Shown here: in pieces, positions 17,795 to 26,714 of the stretch
Layout of the letters: each line of letters opens with the position of its first letter
Position numbering within the stretch: position 1 is the first letter of the stretch
Source: Lachnospiraceae bacterium
Lineage (GTDB): Bacteria; Bacillota; Clostridia; Lachnospirales; Lachnospiraceae
Assembly: GCA_910575775.1 (NCBI GenBank)
Contig: CAJTEY010000018.1
Span: forward strand, 21,238 to 85,237
Length of the DNA stretch: 64,000 bases
Direction of reading: 5' to 3'
Notes under the pieces: generated by a model
The model's input: only the letters and a program-made list of their open reading frames with translations
What the model was told of the DNA's origin: nothing
Databases searched by the model: none
Position numbers and translations under genes: made by a program

Positions 17795-20700
17795 ATGAAG
17801 AAAAAATTGTTATGCATGCTATTATCTATAACAATGGCATCTACAGGTGCAGATTCTCTGGTACTGGCGGCAGAGTACCCCACACAACTGCAAACGGCGA
17901 TCGAAAAAACACAGGGCGAGACGTCTCCTGCGCAGGAGAGCACTGCCGGACAGAAGGCTTCAGAACAGGAGTCAACAGAATCTGACACGGAAGAAAACGC
18001 AGACGAAGAAGCCGGTTCAGGGCCTGCGGAAGAAAACACAGACGAAGAAGCCGGTTCAGGGTCTGTGAAAGAAAATACAGAGCCGGAAGACGAAACAACA
18101 GCAGAGGGCAAAGACCAAAGTGAAGAGGAGAAAACAGACCTGGAGGAGGAAGATACAGAACTCCAGGTAGAATATCATAGCATTGAAGAGATCACAGAAT
18201 TTATAAACCAGCAAAAAGCAGACAAAGCAGACGCTGTCACTTATGCAGAAAAACCGAATGTAACAGCGCCTTATCGTGCAGGTGCTTTGTCTGATGAAAC
18301 ATTAGAATCGGCTGCAGCCATGACTCGTCAGATCCGTTTTATAGCTGGTCTGCCTTACGAGATGGATTTAAGTGACGAGTATAATCATTCCAGTCAGGCG
18401 GCGGCTCTTTTAAACTATGTGAATGGGCAGCTGAGCCAGGAACCTTCCAGGCCGGAAGAGATGCCTGAGGAGCTGTTTAAGGAAGGATCCGACGGTGCCT
18501 CAAATGCCGGTCTGGCTTACAGCAGCGAGCCGTTGCAGACGATAAATGAAACCATTGTTGATATATGGATGGCGGATTATGACGAACACAGCATGCGCGG
18601 GCAATTATTGAAACCGTCTGTGGAACAGGTCGGCTTCGGTGCGGTCAGAGGCAGCGATGGGATGTACAGCGCGATGTATGCCCAGGATCAGACCGACGAA
18701 GAGGAAGCGGTATGCGGCGTTGCGTGGCCAGCCCAAAATATGCCGGTCGACTACTTTGACAAGGAATACCCCTGGTCTGTATCAACCGGGGAAACGCTGA
18801 AAGCTTCGGACATTTGTGTAACGCTTACACGAGAATCAGACGGAACGGAATGGACATTTTCTGAGAATAAGGCAGATGGTCTGTTCTCTGTTGACAATGA
18901 TGATTCTGAACAGAGCGGATGCATTATTTTCCGTCCAAGGACATCTGCAATTTCAGAATATGCAGATGGTGATGTCTTTGAAGTGGAAATCACCAAAGAG
19001 GAAAAGCCATATCTTTGTTACCGCGTGCAGTTCTTTGCTCTTCCCAAAGAGGATGCAGAGATGACTTTGCCGGAAGAAAGCGCTGCGGAGGAAGATATTC
19101 CTGTACAGTATACGGTAACGTTTGAATCCAATGGCGGAACCATGGTACCCGCACAGTACATATCGGAAAATGAAACGGCTGACGTACCGGAGGAACCGGC
19201 AAAAGAAAATTATTTCTTTGATGCCTGGTATCAGGATGCAGCTTTTGAAAACAAGTGGGACTTTGAGACAGATCTCATCACACAGGATGTAACACTCTAT
19301 GCGAAATGGGATGAACCGCCGGCGGAAGCGTTCTATACAGTAAGTTTTGACATGCAGGGTATGGGAGAGCAGATAGCGCCGGTAACCGTGAATGCCGGTG
19401 AAGTTTTTGCTGAATTGGAACCCCCGACAGTAGAAGGTTATCTTTTTGATGGCTGGTATCGGGAAGCAGAGGGTGTCAATCGCTGGAATTTTGAGACGGA
19501 TATCGTAGAATCAGATATCACTTTGTATGCAAAATGGATTGCGGCACAATCAGTTATCACATATATGGTTACCTTTGATATGCAGGGTATGGGAGAGCAG
19601 ATAGCGCCAGAGTCCGTAAACGAGGGCACAACAATAGAAAAGCCTGACATCCCGACAGCCGAGGGATATACGTTTGCAGAATGGTATCAGGAGCCGGAGT
19701 GTGTTCATCTGTGGGATTTTGAAACAGATACGATTACCTGTGACACCGTTTTGTATGCAAAGTGGATACAGGAAAATGAGACAGATGTCAATACAGATGA
19801 CGTGCGTGAGGCTGCAGTAGAAGAAACGCCCATTGATCTGAGTGATGAACTGACAGCAACAAAGACAAACACAATCAAACCGAGAGTCTATAACGGCATG
19901 GTGTATGAGCCTTCCATAAAAGTGACAGCGATGAATGGCAAAAAACGTGTCACCTTGAAAAAGGACAAGGACTATACGCTTAAATATGCGAACAATTTAC
20001 ATGCCGGTGAGGAGACAGCTTCTGTAACCATTACAGGAATTGGAAAATACACGGGAAGTGTGATAAAAAAGTATACGATCACCCCTAAAAATGTAAAAAA
20101 ATTAAAGATATATACGGGAAGCAAGCTTACCAATGACAGAACGGTATCCATTGTTATTTATGATGGCAATATCAAGTTAAACAATGGGGCGTTTCTGGCG
20201 GAATATATTGACGCGCAGGATCCTAAGAAAGCGAAGATTACGATTACTCCGAAGGCAACTACCACAGATTACACGGGATCTGTCACTTCCAGACTTACGG
20301 TGTATGACGTTCCGAGAGAAAATTATATCAATTCGGTCACGCCGGAAATTACAGGAGATACTTTGTATACTGGAAAAGCCGTCACACGGAATGTGAAAAT
20401 CAAGATAGGGGATACAGAGCTTAGAAATAATAAGGATTACAAGGTGCAGTACAAAAACAATGTCAATGCAGGAACAGCAATGATGACCATCACCGGGAAG
20501 GGGAAATATAAGGGAAAAATCGTATCTACATTTAATATTGGAAAGGTGGATCTCAATAAAAAAGAGTCTGCGGAGGATATTGCACAACATGTTACCATAG
20601 CAGATATATCTCCCAAAATTTATAGCGGAAAAGAACAAAAGCCTGCTGTGATAATAAAAACAATGCGCAACAAAAAACTGGCTTTAAACAAAGACTATAC

Positions 20701-22303
20701 TGCTGTCTATTCCAACAATATCCATTCTGGAATGGCTACGATTACAATAGCGGGAATCGGTAATAACTGTAATGGAAAAACAACCATCAAATTTAAAATT
20801 GAGCCGCAGCAGATCAAAAAGGCTGCGGTAAAGCTGATCAAGGGAAAAGATGGAGCGCCGAATACCATTGCCCTGACTTATAACAGAAAAACATTACAGG
20901 AATACGCTGATTATATCATCACCGAATATGGGGAAATGAAAAACAAAAAGATTCCGGTCACAATAGAGGGCCGCAGCGATTTCACCGGTAACGTGACGAA
21001 ACAGTTAAGTGTTTCTGCGCCGGAGGAAGATCCAGACAGCGCTTCTGCCTCCGTTTCCAAAAACATAAACAGGCAGAACTATGGATCGTATGAAGGATGC
21101 ATTGTAAATTCTTACTTGCAGAAAAATGACGATGGCACCTTCATGCGCGTGGAACACATCGGTAAAAATAATGTTTGTGTTGAATCATATACATCAGACT
21201 ATAAGTTTGTTTCTAAAAAACTGATTAAGATGGAGCTTCCCAAATTTGGAGGGTTTTATTCCGGCGAAGATTATTATTTTCTTGTATTTGGACGGGATAA
21301 CCCTGGCGAAGACAATACGGTGGAAGTTATAAGGATTGTAAAATATGATAAAAACTGGGAGCGCCAGGGGTCTGTCGGCATCTTCGGCGGAAATACGGTT
21401 TCTCCGTTTAAAAACGGAAGCCTCCGCATGGTGGAATACGAAAATACGCTGTACATCCGTACCTGCCACCAGATGTACAGAAGCAGTGATGGAAAGCAGC
21501 ATCAGGCAAATGTTGCGCTGAGCATAGACATAACCAATATGGAAATATTGGAGCAGTATCTCGGTATACATCACTCTGCATATGCTAGCCATTCCTTTAA
21601 TCAGTTTGTTTTGATTGATGATTCTGTTTTGCTGACAGTCGACCATGGAGATGCTTACCCGCGTGCGGTATCGCTGGCAAAATACGGGGCAGCAGTTGGA
21701 ACGCCGGGTATTTTGGGAAAAGGTTCCTACAGTGTCGCGGCACTGAAGATACAGGGAGGCCGCAATAACCCTGCTACAGGCGTATCGGTCGGCGGTTTTG
21801 AAGTATCTGACACCGCTTACCTGACAGCCGGAAATTCCGTGGAGCAGAATCCCGAGACTTATACGACAGGCGGTGTGCGTAATATTTATGTGACGAGTAC
21901 AAAAAAGGATGATTTTACGGCAAATGGCAACACAGTTCACTGGATCACGAACCATAAGTATATTGAATATACCGATGCGGCCGGTAATGCGAAAAAAACG
22001 CCGGAGGCATCCGTTTCCACACCGCAGCTTGTAAAGATCAGTGGCAGTGAAATGATGCTATTGTGGACAGAATCCACAATAGCTGTAGAAAACAACAAGC
22101 CGGTGACCACTTCTACTTCACAAAAGTGTGTCCTGCTCAACGGGACTGGCGAACCGATTTCTGGTATATACAGTTTTGAGGGGCCGATTTCTGACTGTAA
22201 GCCAATAGTTAACGATGGAAACCTGCTCTGGTATTATACAAACAACAACCAGCCGGTATTCTGTACACTGCGCATCAGTGATGTCAGAAACCAGCCTAAA
22301 TAA
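17795..22303 (+). CDS. Large secreted surface protein with InlB-type and Ig-like repeats
   Basis: The 1502-residue protein starts with a Sec signal peptide (cleavage likely after LAA at about residue 26). The ATG at 17795 follows AGATGGAGGAC. An acidic low-complexity stretch (30-130) includes a duplicated 13-residue unit. After a cysteine-poor domain come three Listeria-Bacteroides (InlB_B) repeats at about 438-505, 513-580 and 590-660, each ending LYAKW. Four to five Ig-like repeats follow (about 690-1070, motif KDYTxxYxNNxxAG then TITGxGKYTG). The last 400 residues look beta-rich, possibly a propeller. No LPXTG or choline-binding anchor is visible. An adhesion or host-interaction role is inferred. 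Confidence 0.85.
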   Translation: MKKKLLCMLLSITMASTGADSLVLAAEYPTQLQTAIEKTQGETSPAQESTAGQKASEQESTESDTEENADEEAGSGPAEENTDEEAGSGSVKENTEPEDETTAEGKDQSEEEKTDLEEEDTELQVEYHSIEEITEFINQQKADKADAVTYAEKPNVTAPYRAGALSDETLESAAAMTRQIRFIAGLPYEMDLSDEYNHSSQAAALLNYVNGQLSQEPSRPEEMPEELFKEGSDGASNAGLAYSSEPLQTINETIVDIWMADYDEHSMRGQLLKPSVEQVGFGAVRGSDGMYSAMYAQDQTDEEEAVCGVAWPAQNMPVDYFDKEYPWSVSTGETLKASDICVTLTRESDGTEWTFSENKADGLFSVDNDDSEQSGCIIFRPRTSAISEYADGDVFEVEITKEEKPYLCYRVQFFALPKEDAEMTLPEESAAEEDIPVQYTVTFESNGGTMVPAQYISENETADVPEEPAKENYFFDAWYQDAAFENKWDFETDLITQDVTLYAKWDEPPAEAFYTVSFDMQGMGEQIAPVTVNAGEVFAELEPPTVEGYLFDGWYREAEGVNRWNFETDIVESDITLYAKWIAAQSVITYMVTFDMQGMGEQIAPESVNEGTTIEKPDIPTAEGYTFAEWYQEPECVHLWDFETDTITCDTVLYAKWIQENETDVNTDDVREAAVEETPIDLSDELTATKTNTIKPRVYNGMVYEPSIKVTAMNGKKRVTLKKDKDYTLKYANNLHAGEETASVTITGIGKYTGSVIKKYTITPKNVKKLKIYTGSKLTNDRTVSIVIYDGNIKLNNGAFLAEYIDAQDPKKAKITITPKATTTDYTGSVTSRLTVYDVPRENYINSVTPEITGDTLYTGKAVTRNVKIKIGDTELRNNKDYKVQYKNNVNAGTAMMTITGKGKYKGKIVSTFNIGKVDLNKKESAEDIAQHVTIADISPKIYSGKEQKPAVIIKTMRNKKLALNKDYTAVYSNNIHSGMATITIAGIGNNCNGKTTIKFKIEPQQIKKAAVKLIKGKDGAPNTIALTYNRKTLQEYADYIITEYGEMKNKKIPVTIEGRSDFTGNVTKQLSVSAPEEDPDSASASVSKNINRQNYGSYEGCIVNSYLQKNDDGTFMRVEHIGKNNVCVESYTSDYKFVSKKLIKMELPKFGGFYSGEDYYFLVFGRDNPGEDNTVEVIRIVKYDKNWERQGSVGIFGGNTVSPFKNGSLRMVEYENTLYIRTCHQMYRSSDGKQHQANVALSIDITNMEILEQYLGIHHSAYASHSFNQFVLIDDSVLLTVDHGDAYPRAVSLAKYGAAVGTPGILGKGSYSVAALKIQGGRNNPATGVSVGGFEVSDTAYLTAGNSVEQNPETYTTGGVRNIYVTSTKKDDFTANGNTVHWITNHKYIEYTDAAGNAKKTPEASVSTPQLVKISGSEMMLLWTESTIAVENNKPVTTSTSQKCVLLNGTGEPISGIYSFEGPISDCKPIVNDGNLLWYYTNNNQPVFCTLRISDVRNQPK
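17990..18067 (+). repeat. Two tandem 39-bp units within the surface protein gene
   Basis: Units 17990-18028 and 18029-18067 encode EENADEEAGSGPA and EENTDEEAGSGSV. The nucleotide sequences differ at only a few positions, so this is a recent in-frame duplication in the acidic linker. Confidence 0.85.
19346..19608 (+). repeat. Near-identical segments in adjacent InlB repeats
   Basis: The segment encoding FDMQGMGEQIAP occurs at about 19346-19380 and again at about 19573-19608 with nearly identical bases, while the rest of the two repeats has diverged. This suggests local gene conversion or a recent partial duplication. Confidence 0.75.
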
Positions 22304-22338
22304 AAAGTAGGATTTGCGGTTTTAACTGCAGTAAATAG

Positions 22339-22484
22339 AGGGGCTGTCGCTTTGATAAAAAATTCTTGGCGACTGCCCCTGTCATGTCTGGAAAAGGCGG
22401 ATGCCAGGCTGGAAATCAACGGGGTAAAAGACAAGGTATCGGAAATCGCCGGATTTCATCCGTCTTGAGGCATCCTTTTTCCGG
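22339..22484. repeat. Two consecutive inverted repeats after the surface gene
   Basis: The first has 12-bp arms AGGGGCTGTCGC (22339-22350) and GCGACTGCCCCT (22369-22380) with one mismatch. The second pairs CTGGAAAAGGCGGATGCC (22388-22405) with GGCATCCTTTTTCCGG (22469-22484) imperfectly and encloses a small GAAATC/GATTTC hairpin. The second arm contains TTTTT and may serve as terminator. The stretch 22304-22520 holds no gene that I can see. Confidence 0.6.
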
Positions 22485-22520
22485 GACAGTCTGAGGCATA
22501 CATGAAAATAGAAAATAGAA

Positions 22521-23101
22521 TCAGGCATGATTTCCAGTTTCCAGACACCACTTTGCAATCTTCTCAATCAATGCCGCGTCGATCTTGCCATAGGGAATGC
22601 GGATCGTTCCCTTATCGGTTTTGTATCCCCGGAGTTCTTCCGCAAAATGCATGACAGCTTCCGGGCCTGGATAAAACCCGATGTGCTCCTTTGAGGCGGC
22701 AAAATGAAGAATATTATGCTTTTTCCAGAAGGTGGGCATACTCCAGGAGATCCGTTCTTCCGCGTCCGGCAGTGCACTGTGGAGAATCCGGCGGATATAC
22801 TGCAGTTCTTCCTGCTTGTCTGTATCCTGGCGCAGAATGTACTCGTCAATGGTTTTCGGTTTTTCGCCACAGTAATGACTCTGTTCCTTTTTCTGAAATT
22901 CCCTTCCGCATTTGGGGCATTTCCACATAGTCGTTTTTTCGCTTTCTCTTTCTTGCAGAACCACTTCGACAACATCGCCAAAGCTCTTGCCAAGCTGTCT
23001 GCGGATCTGTCTGGTAACGCCGATGATGTAATAGGGCGTTACCCGGCATCCATCGTTCCGTTTTGCAGTATTGTCGCACGAAAAGTCAATTTGTTTTTCA
23101 T
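22521..23101 (-). pseudogene. Broken DUF1905-DUF1801 protein with zinc ribbon
   Basis: Translation from ATG 23101 (after GGACAGGAACATAAA) gives 20 residues of a DUF1905 start (MKNKLTFRATILQNGTMDAG) and then a stop. The rest of DUF1905 resumes in another frame as TPYYIIGVTRQIRRQLGKSF, with about 50 expected central residues missing. This second frame continues through a C-x2-C...H-x-C zinc-ribbon segment (MWKCPKCGREF) and a DUF1801/YdhG-like domain (SMPTFWKKHNILHFAASKEHIGFYPG) to the stop. An internal deletion with frameshift has therefore broken the gene. The 3' part (22521-22964 or from the internal ATG of MWKC) might still be translated. Confidence 0.72.
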
Positions 23102-23205
23102 TTTATGTTCCTGTCCTTTACAAAGATTCCTTTTGAGCTGGTATTCCACTTATTATATGGCATTTATCAAATAATAACAATCTCTAAAGCTTTTTAAAAG
23201 GGTAA

Positions 23206-23255
23206 TTGACAATAGTATAACGCTGTGTTATATTTAATGCATAACATAATGTTAT
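23206..23255 (+). promoter_or_regulatory. BlaI-type promoter with two operators
   Basis: TTGACA (23206-23211), 17 bp, TATATT (23229-23234). Dyad 1, TATAAC...GTTATA (23216-23232), overlaps the spacer and -10. Dyad 2, ATAACATAATGTTAT (23241-23255), overlaps the expected start site. Both share the ATAAC/GTTAT half-sites, so autorepression by the following BlaI protein is likely. Confidence 0.78.
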
Positions 23256-23275
23256 ACATAAAGGAGAAAACGCCG

Positions 23276-23656
23276 ATGACGAATAAATTATCCGATGCAG
23301 AGTTTGAGATTATGAAAATCATTTGGGAGAACGCGGAGGAGACGACTCTGTTTTCCTATCTTATGGAGGAACTGGCGGCGCAGGGGAAGCCCTGCCAGAA
23401 AAACACATTGATTGTCCTGTTATCCAGACTTGTCAGCAAGGGATATCTGAGCGCGACGAAAATCGGACGGCGCAATGAATATGTGCCCCTTATTTCGGAG
23501 CAGGCATATCAGACGGCACAAACCCAGCATTTTATAGATAAAGTCTATGAAGGGAGCGTGAAGGGGCTGGTCACCAATCTGATCGCAGGAGATCTGCTCA
23601 CGGAGGAAGAGTATGAGGAGTTGAAAAAACTGCTGGAAGGAGGGAGGAGAGGATGA
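23276..23656 (+). CDS. BlaI/MecI/CopY-family repressor
   Basis: The 126-residue protein is a penicillinase-repressor-type winged helix: LSDAEFEIMKIIWENAEE at the N-terminus, a recognition region NTLIVLLSRLVSKGYLSATKIGRRNEYVPLI and a C-terminal dimerisation helix pair. ATG 23276 was chosen for AAAGGAGAAAACGCCG and because MTNKLSDAEFEIMK matches family starts. It overlaps the BlaR1-like gene by 4 bp (ATGA). In known systems BlaR1 cleavage of BlaI lifts repression. No beta-lactamase gene is nearby. Confidence 0.92.
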   Translation: MTNKLSDAEFEIMKIIWENAEETTLFSYLMEELAAQGKPCQKNTLIVLLSRLVSKGYLSATKIGRRNEYVPLISEQAYQTAQTQHFIDKVYEGSVKGLVTNLIAGDLLTEEEYEELKKLLEGGRRG

Positions 23657-25761
23657 CACGGATTTTTATGACGGTTTTGTCCATGTCTCTGTCGGGGGCG
23701 GTTCTTATTTCGCTGGTGCTTTTAACGGGGCGGGTTCTGAAGGGAAAACTTGGCAGACAGTGGCAGTATTATATCTGGCTGATTGCCGTGATGCGGCTTC
23801 TTCTTCCCTTTGGGCCCAAGGCAAGTCTGATGGGGCTGGCGTATCAGACGGCGGACCGCGTAATCACACAAAGAACGCAGGTGACGCACGAGGCAGGACT
23901 GAGCGGACAGAGTATGGGACAGGATTCCCGGCAGATGGCGGGACAGAGTGATGGGCCGGGCTATGGAAAGGAAGACGGGCTGAGAGTTGAGAAAAATCCA
24001 GAACAAAGCGCGGGGCAGGACACAGGTGCGAAAGAAGCTTCTTTTCTTGTACATGCGGCGGCCTTTGCAGGAAAATATTTGTGGACGGTCTGGCTGGCCG
24101 CAGCGTTTGCCATGCTGATACGAAAAATAACCATTTACCAGAGCTATACGCGGTATGTGAAAGCGGGAGCGGAGCCGGTCTGCGATATACCGCTTTTGGA
24201 TCGGCTTACAGTGACGGCGCAGAGGCTGGGAATCGACAGGCCAGTGGAACTTTGCGTGAATCCGCAAGTCTCTTCGCCGATGCTTGTGGGATATTTTCAT
24301 CCCTGCATCATTCTGTCCGGCGCGGACATTTCGGAAAAAGAGTTTCAGTGGATTGCCATGCACGAGCTGACACATTACAGACGGAGGGATATTTGGTATA
24401 AATGGATGGTGCAGGTTACGGTTTGTCTGCACTGGTTCAATCCGCTCGTTCATCTGATGAGCCGGGAGATAGACAGAGTCTGTGAGTTTTCCTGCGACGA
24501 AGCGGTGGTTGCGAAGACGGGGTATGACCATGCGGCGGATTACGGGAAAACATTGCTTAACGCTATGGTGGCAGGCGGAATATGCAGAGAACCTTTTGCC
24601 GCTGTTACCATGAGCGCCAACAAAGAATTGTTGAGAGAAAGGCTGGGTGCAATTATGAATTGTAGGAAAAAGTCGAAAGCAACGGGTATCATAACAGCAG
24701 GGTTGACGGTGGGTATTGCTCTGGGAGCAGTTTTTCTTGGGGTGTACCCGGCAGTGACTGTGGCGGCAGAGTCTGACCGTGCCGGAGAAACGGCGTTATC
24801 CGCTAAAGAGAATGGGAAAGCGGGAGCCGGTAGCCGGGAAGAGCAGGCTGGCGCAGGTGAGACGGAGGCATGGGCGAAAGCAGAAAAGTATTACGAATCG
24901 CGCAGTCTGCCTATGATCCATATCGTGTTTTACGAATTGGGGGAAAAGGAGCAGGAGCTCTGGCTTGACAGGTTCTATGCGGACGATGAGATTGCCTTCT
25001 TTTCTGTCGGTGCAGGGAGTCTGGACGCAGACAATCCTCTGATACAGGCCTATGCAGAAAAGTTTTATCAGGCGGATGAAATTGCCTTTTTTTCCGTTCT
25101 CACGGATATGATGGAGAAGGAAGCGCTGGAGGGATGGCTGGACCGGGCGCTTGCAGATGAGAAGAGCAGCTTTTGTTCGGTTCTCTATGATGAGCTGGGC
25201 ATGGATGAGGAGGGGGAAAAACTGGAAAAGGCGATGGAGGAGGAATTGCGGGAGGAATACCGGGCAGCCGGCGTTACCTGGAGTGGGAAAAACTATTATT
25301 ATCAGGGACAGCTTGTGAACATTTTTCTGGATATCCATACACCGAACGAAGCTTTTTATACGCTGAATATGAATCCGGCGGGGAAGGTCAACGTTAAGAT
25401 TGTACGCGCACAGGACGGGAAAATTACGGGCGTGGCATATATGACAGAAGCGGAAGTGGAGGAACTGTTGGGGGATTTATATGGAGAGGAAGAGGGCAGC
25501 GGTAATGAGGCGGACGGGGAGAACGCAGTGGTATTTCCCCAGGAAATGACCGTGTGTATGCCCGCGTGCTATATCAGGGAAGGCGCCGGGGCGGAGTTTC
25601 AGGCGGTGGGCCTGCTGGGTGAGGGGGAAATTGTCACTGTTCTTGGCAGGAAAGAGGACACCGGCGGCCAGATGTGGTATCTTCTGGATCAGGAGTCACT
25701 TCCAGAACGGCTGGACGTATCTGTGAAAGCGTGTTATATTAGAGGGGACTTGCTGGAATAG
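23653..25761 (+). CDS. BlaR1-like M56 membrane protease with C-terminal SH3b domain
   Basis: The 702-residue protein has membrane helices at about 5-27, 33-55 and 135-158. An M56 metalloprotease domain follows with the zinc motif HELTHYRRRD near residue 237 and the downstream E in EFSCDEAVV. A fourth helix is at about 345-368. The extracellular part is not the penicillin-binding sensor of BlaR1. It has a segment with a duplicated DEIAFFSV motif (about 435-520), a further alpha/beta part, and an SH3b-like end (about 630-700, MPACYIREGAGAEFQAVG). It probably senses a wall-linked signal and cleaves the partner BlaI. A DJ-1 protein gene follows 21 bp later. Confidence 0.87.
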   Translation: MTRIFMTVLSMSLSGAVLISLVLLTGRVLKGKLGRQWQYYIWLIAVMRLLLPFGPKASLMGLAYQTADRVITQRTQVTHEAGLSGQSMGQDSRQMAGQSDGPGYGKEDGLRVEKNPEQSAGQDTGAKEASFLVHAAAFAGKYLWTVWLAAAFAMLIRKITIYQSYTRYVKAGAEPVCDIPLLDRLTVTAQRLGIDRPVELCVNPQVSSPMLVGYFHPCIILSGADISEKEFQWIAMHELTHYRRRDIWYKWMVQVTVCLHWFNPLVHLMSREIDRVCEFSCDEAVVAKTGYDHAADYGKTLLNAMVAGGICREPFAAVTMSANKELLRERLGAIMNCRKKSKATGIITAGLTVGIALGAVFLGVYPAVTVAAESDRAGETALSAKENGKAGAGSREEQAGAGETEAWAKAEKYYESRSLPMIHIVFYELGEKEQELWLDRFYADDEIAFFSVGAGSLDADNPLIQAYAEKFYQADEIAFFSVLTDMMEKEALEGWLDRALADEKSSFCSVLYDELGMDEEGEKLEKAMEEELREEYRAAGVTWSGKNYYYQGQLVNIFLDIHTPNEAFYTLNMNPAGKVNVKIVRAQDGKITGVAYMTEAEVEELLGDLYGEEEGSGNEADGENAVVFPQEMTVCMPACYIREGAGAEFQAVGLLGEGEIVTVLGRKEDTGGQMWYLLDQESLPERLDVSVKACYIRGDLLE

Positions 25762-25782
25762 AACGTAGTTAAGGAGGACTGA

Positions 25783-26286
25783 ATGAATACCTACATTTTT
25801 TTATATCCGAACACATCCTTTTTTGAGGTAACGCTGGCTGCCTATTTTATGAAAACGAAAGGCAGTGTCTATATCGTTGCGGAGGAGGAACACCAGGTGA
25901 TATGCACGAATGAAGGAATCAGGGTGCAAAGGGATATCAGCCTTTCCCGGATGAAAGCAGAAAGTGTGGATGTGTTTATCCTTTGCGGCGGTGAAATTGA
26001 CAACATTCATAATAAGGAACTGCTATTTGAAATCATCAACAAGTGTATAGAGGATAAGAAAATTGTCGGTGGCATCTGTGCAGGAAGAATGCTTATCGCG
26101 GATGCTGTCGGAGATTTGATATTCCCTGAAAAGACATGCGTTTTGGATCATATGATCCTGAGTCCGGGAAATGAGTACGTTGATTTTGCTTTGGAGGTGG
26201 GAAAGGCGGCAGATATTTTTGTGGACGAAGAAGATTACCAGGAAACCGTAGATTACTTCAAATATTTCAAATATATCGGAAATTGA
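25783..26286 (+). CDS. DJ-1/PfpI-family protein
   Basis: The 167-residue protein has the class I glutamine-amidotransferase-like fold. The nucleophile elbow GGICAGRMLI carries cysteine near residue 105, and an N-terminal acidic residue (FFEVTLA) fits the conserved glutamate. Family members act as chaperones, glyoxalases or transcription co-factors; nothing here singles out one activity. AAGGAGGACTGA precedes the ATG. Its short distance from the BlaR1-like gene suggests it is part of the BlaI-controlled operon. Confidence 0.85.
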   Translation: MNTYIFLYPNTSFFEVTLAAYFMKTKGSVYIVAEEEHQVICTNEGIRVQRDISLSRMKAESVDVFILCGGEIDNIHNKELLFEIINKCIEDKKIVGGICAGRMLIADAVGDLIFPEKTCVLDHMILSPGNEYVDFALEVGKAADIFVDEEDYQETVDYFKYFKYIGN

Positions 26287-26329
26287 GAAAAAGATCCGTC
26301 TTCGTTTTAAAGGAAAACGGTCCGGCGCT

Positions 26330-26671
26330 TTAGCAGCCGCCGTCCGCCTCCACCTGTAAAATATCCTCAAATCGAATTTTCGTGTTCACGATCTGCAATA
26401 ACCGGCTGGTCTCGTCGATGCGGGCGACCAGGCCGGTTATTTTGATATATTCCCCGTTTTGAAAATAGACGACAGTGGCCATGTTTCCTTTGGAGAGCAG
26501 ATGCATCCGCTGGTCCAGCTCTTCCTCCATTTCCGGGGAGAGCACGATTTTCGGGACGAGAATTTTTTCCTTTTTTGCGAGGGCGTCTGGAAGCCCGCGC
26601 AGTGCCGCAAAGGGCATAAACTGCTTGGCTCTCTCTTCTATGGACATTTTGGTTTTCGGTTTTTTTGTCAT
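26330..26671 (-). CDS. YolD-like family protein
   Basis: The 113-residue protein matches YolD-like proteins, which are encoded with Y-family polymerases in Firmicutes and may act as a UmuD-like accessory factor. Recognisable parts are AKQFMPFAALRGLPDALAKKE, LSPEMEEELDQRM and VVYFQNGEYIKITGLV followed by the IVNTKIRFEDI end. The ATG at 26671 was chosen for the strong GGAAGGAAAA site. A TTG start at 26737 would overlap the polymerase stop and lacks a better site. It is the second gene of the SOS-type operon. Confidence 0.86.
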   Translation of the reverse strand: MTKKPKTKMSIEERAKQFMPFAALRGLPDALAKKEKILVPKIVLSPEMEEELDQRMHLLSKGNMATVVYFQNGEYIKITGLVARIDETSRLLQIVNTKIRFEDILQVEADGGC

Positions 26672-26714
26672 TTTTCCTTCCATTTCCGGCGGTATCATCA
26701 GCCGTCGGGAGCAT

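Noticed and set aside
17795..22303. Sortase-anchored surface protein
   Set aside because: No LPXTG-like motif, C-terminal hydrophobic helix or positively charged tail is present at the end.
22846..23079. 78-residue minus-strand ORF upstream of the DUF1801 gene
   Set aside because: It is another frame over the broken DUF1905 region; the peptide is arginine-rich and unlike any family.
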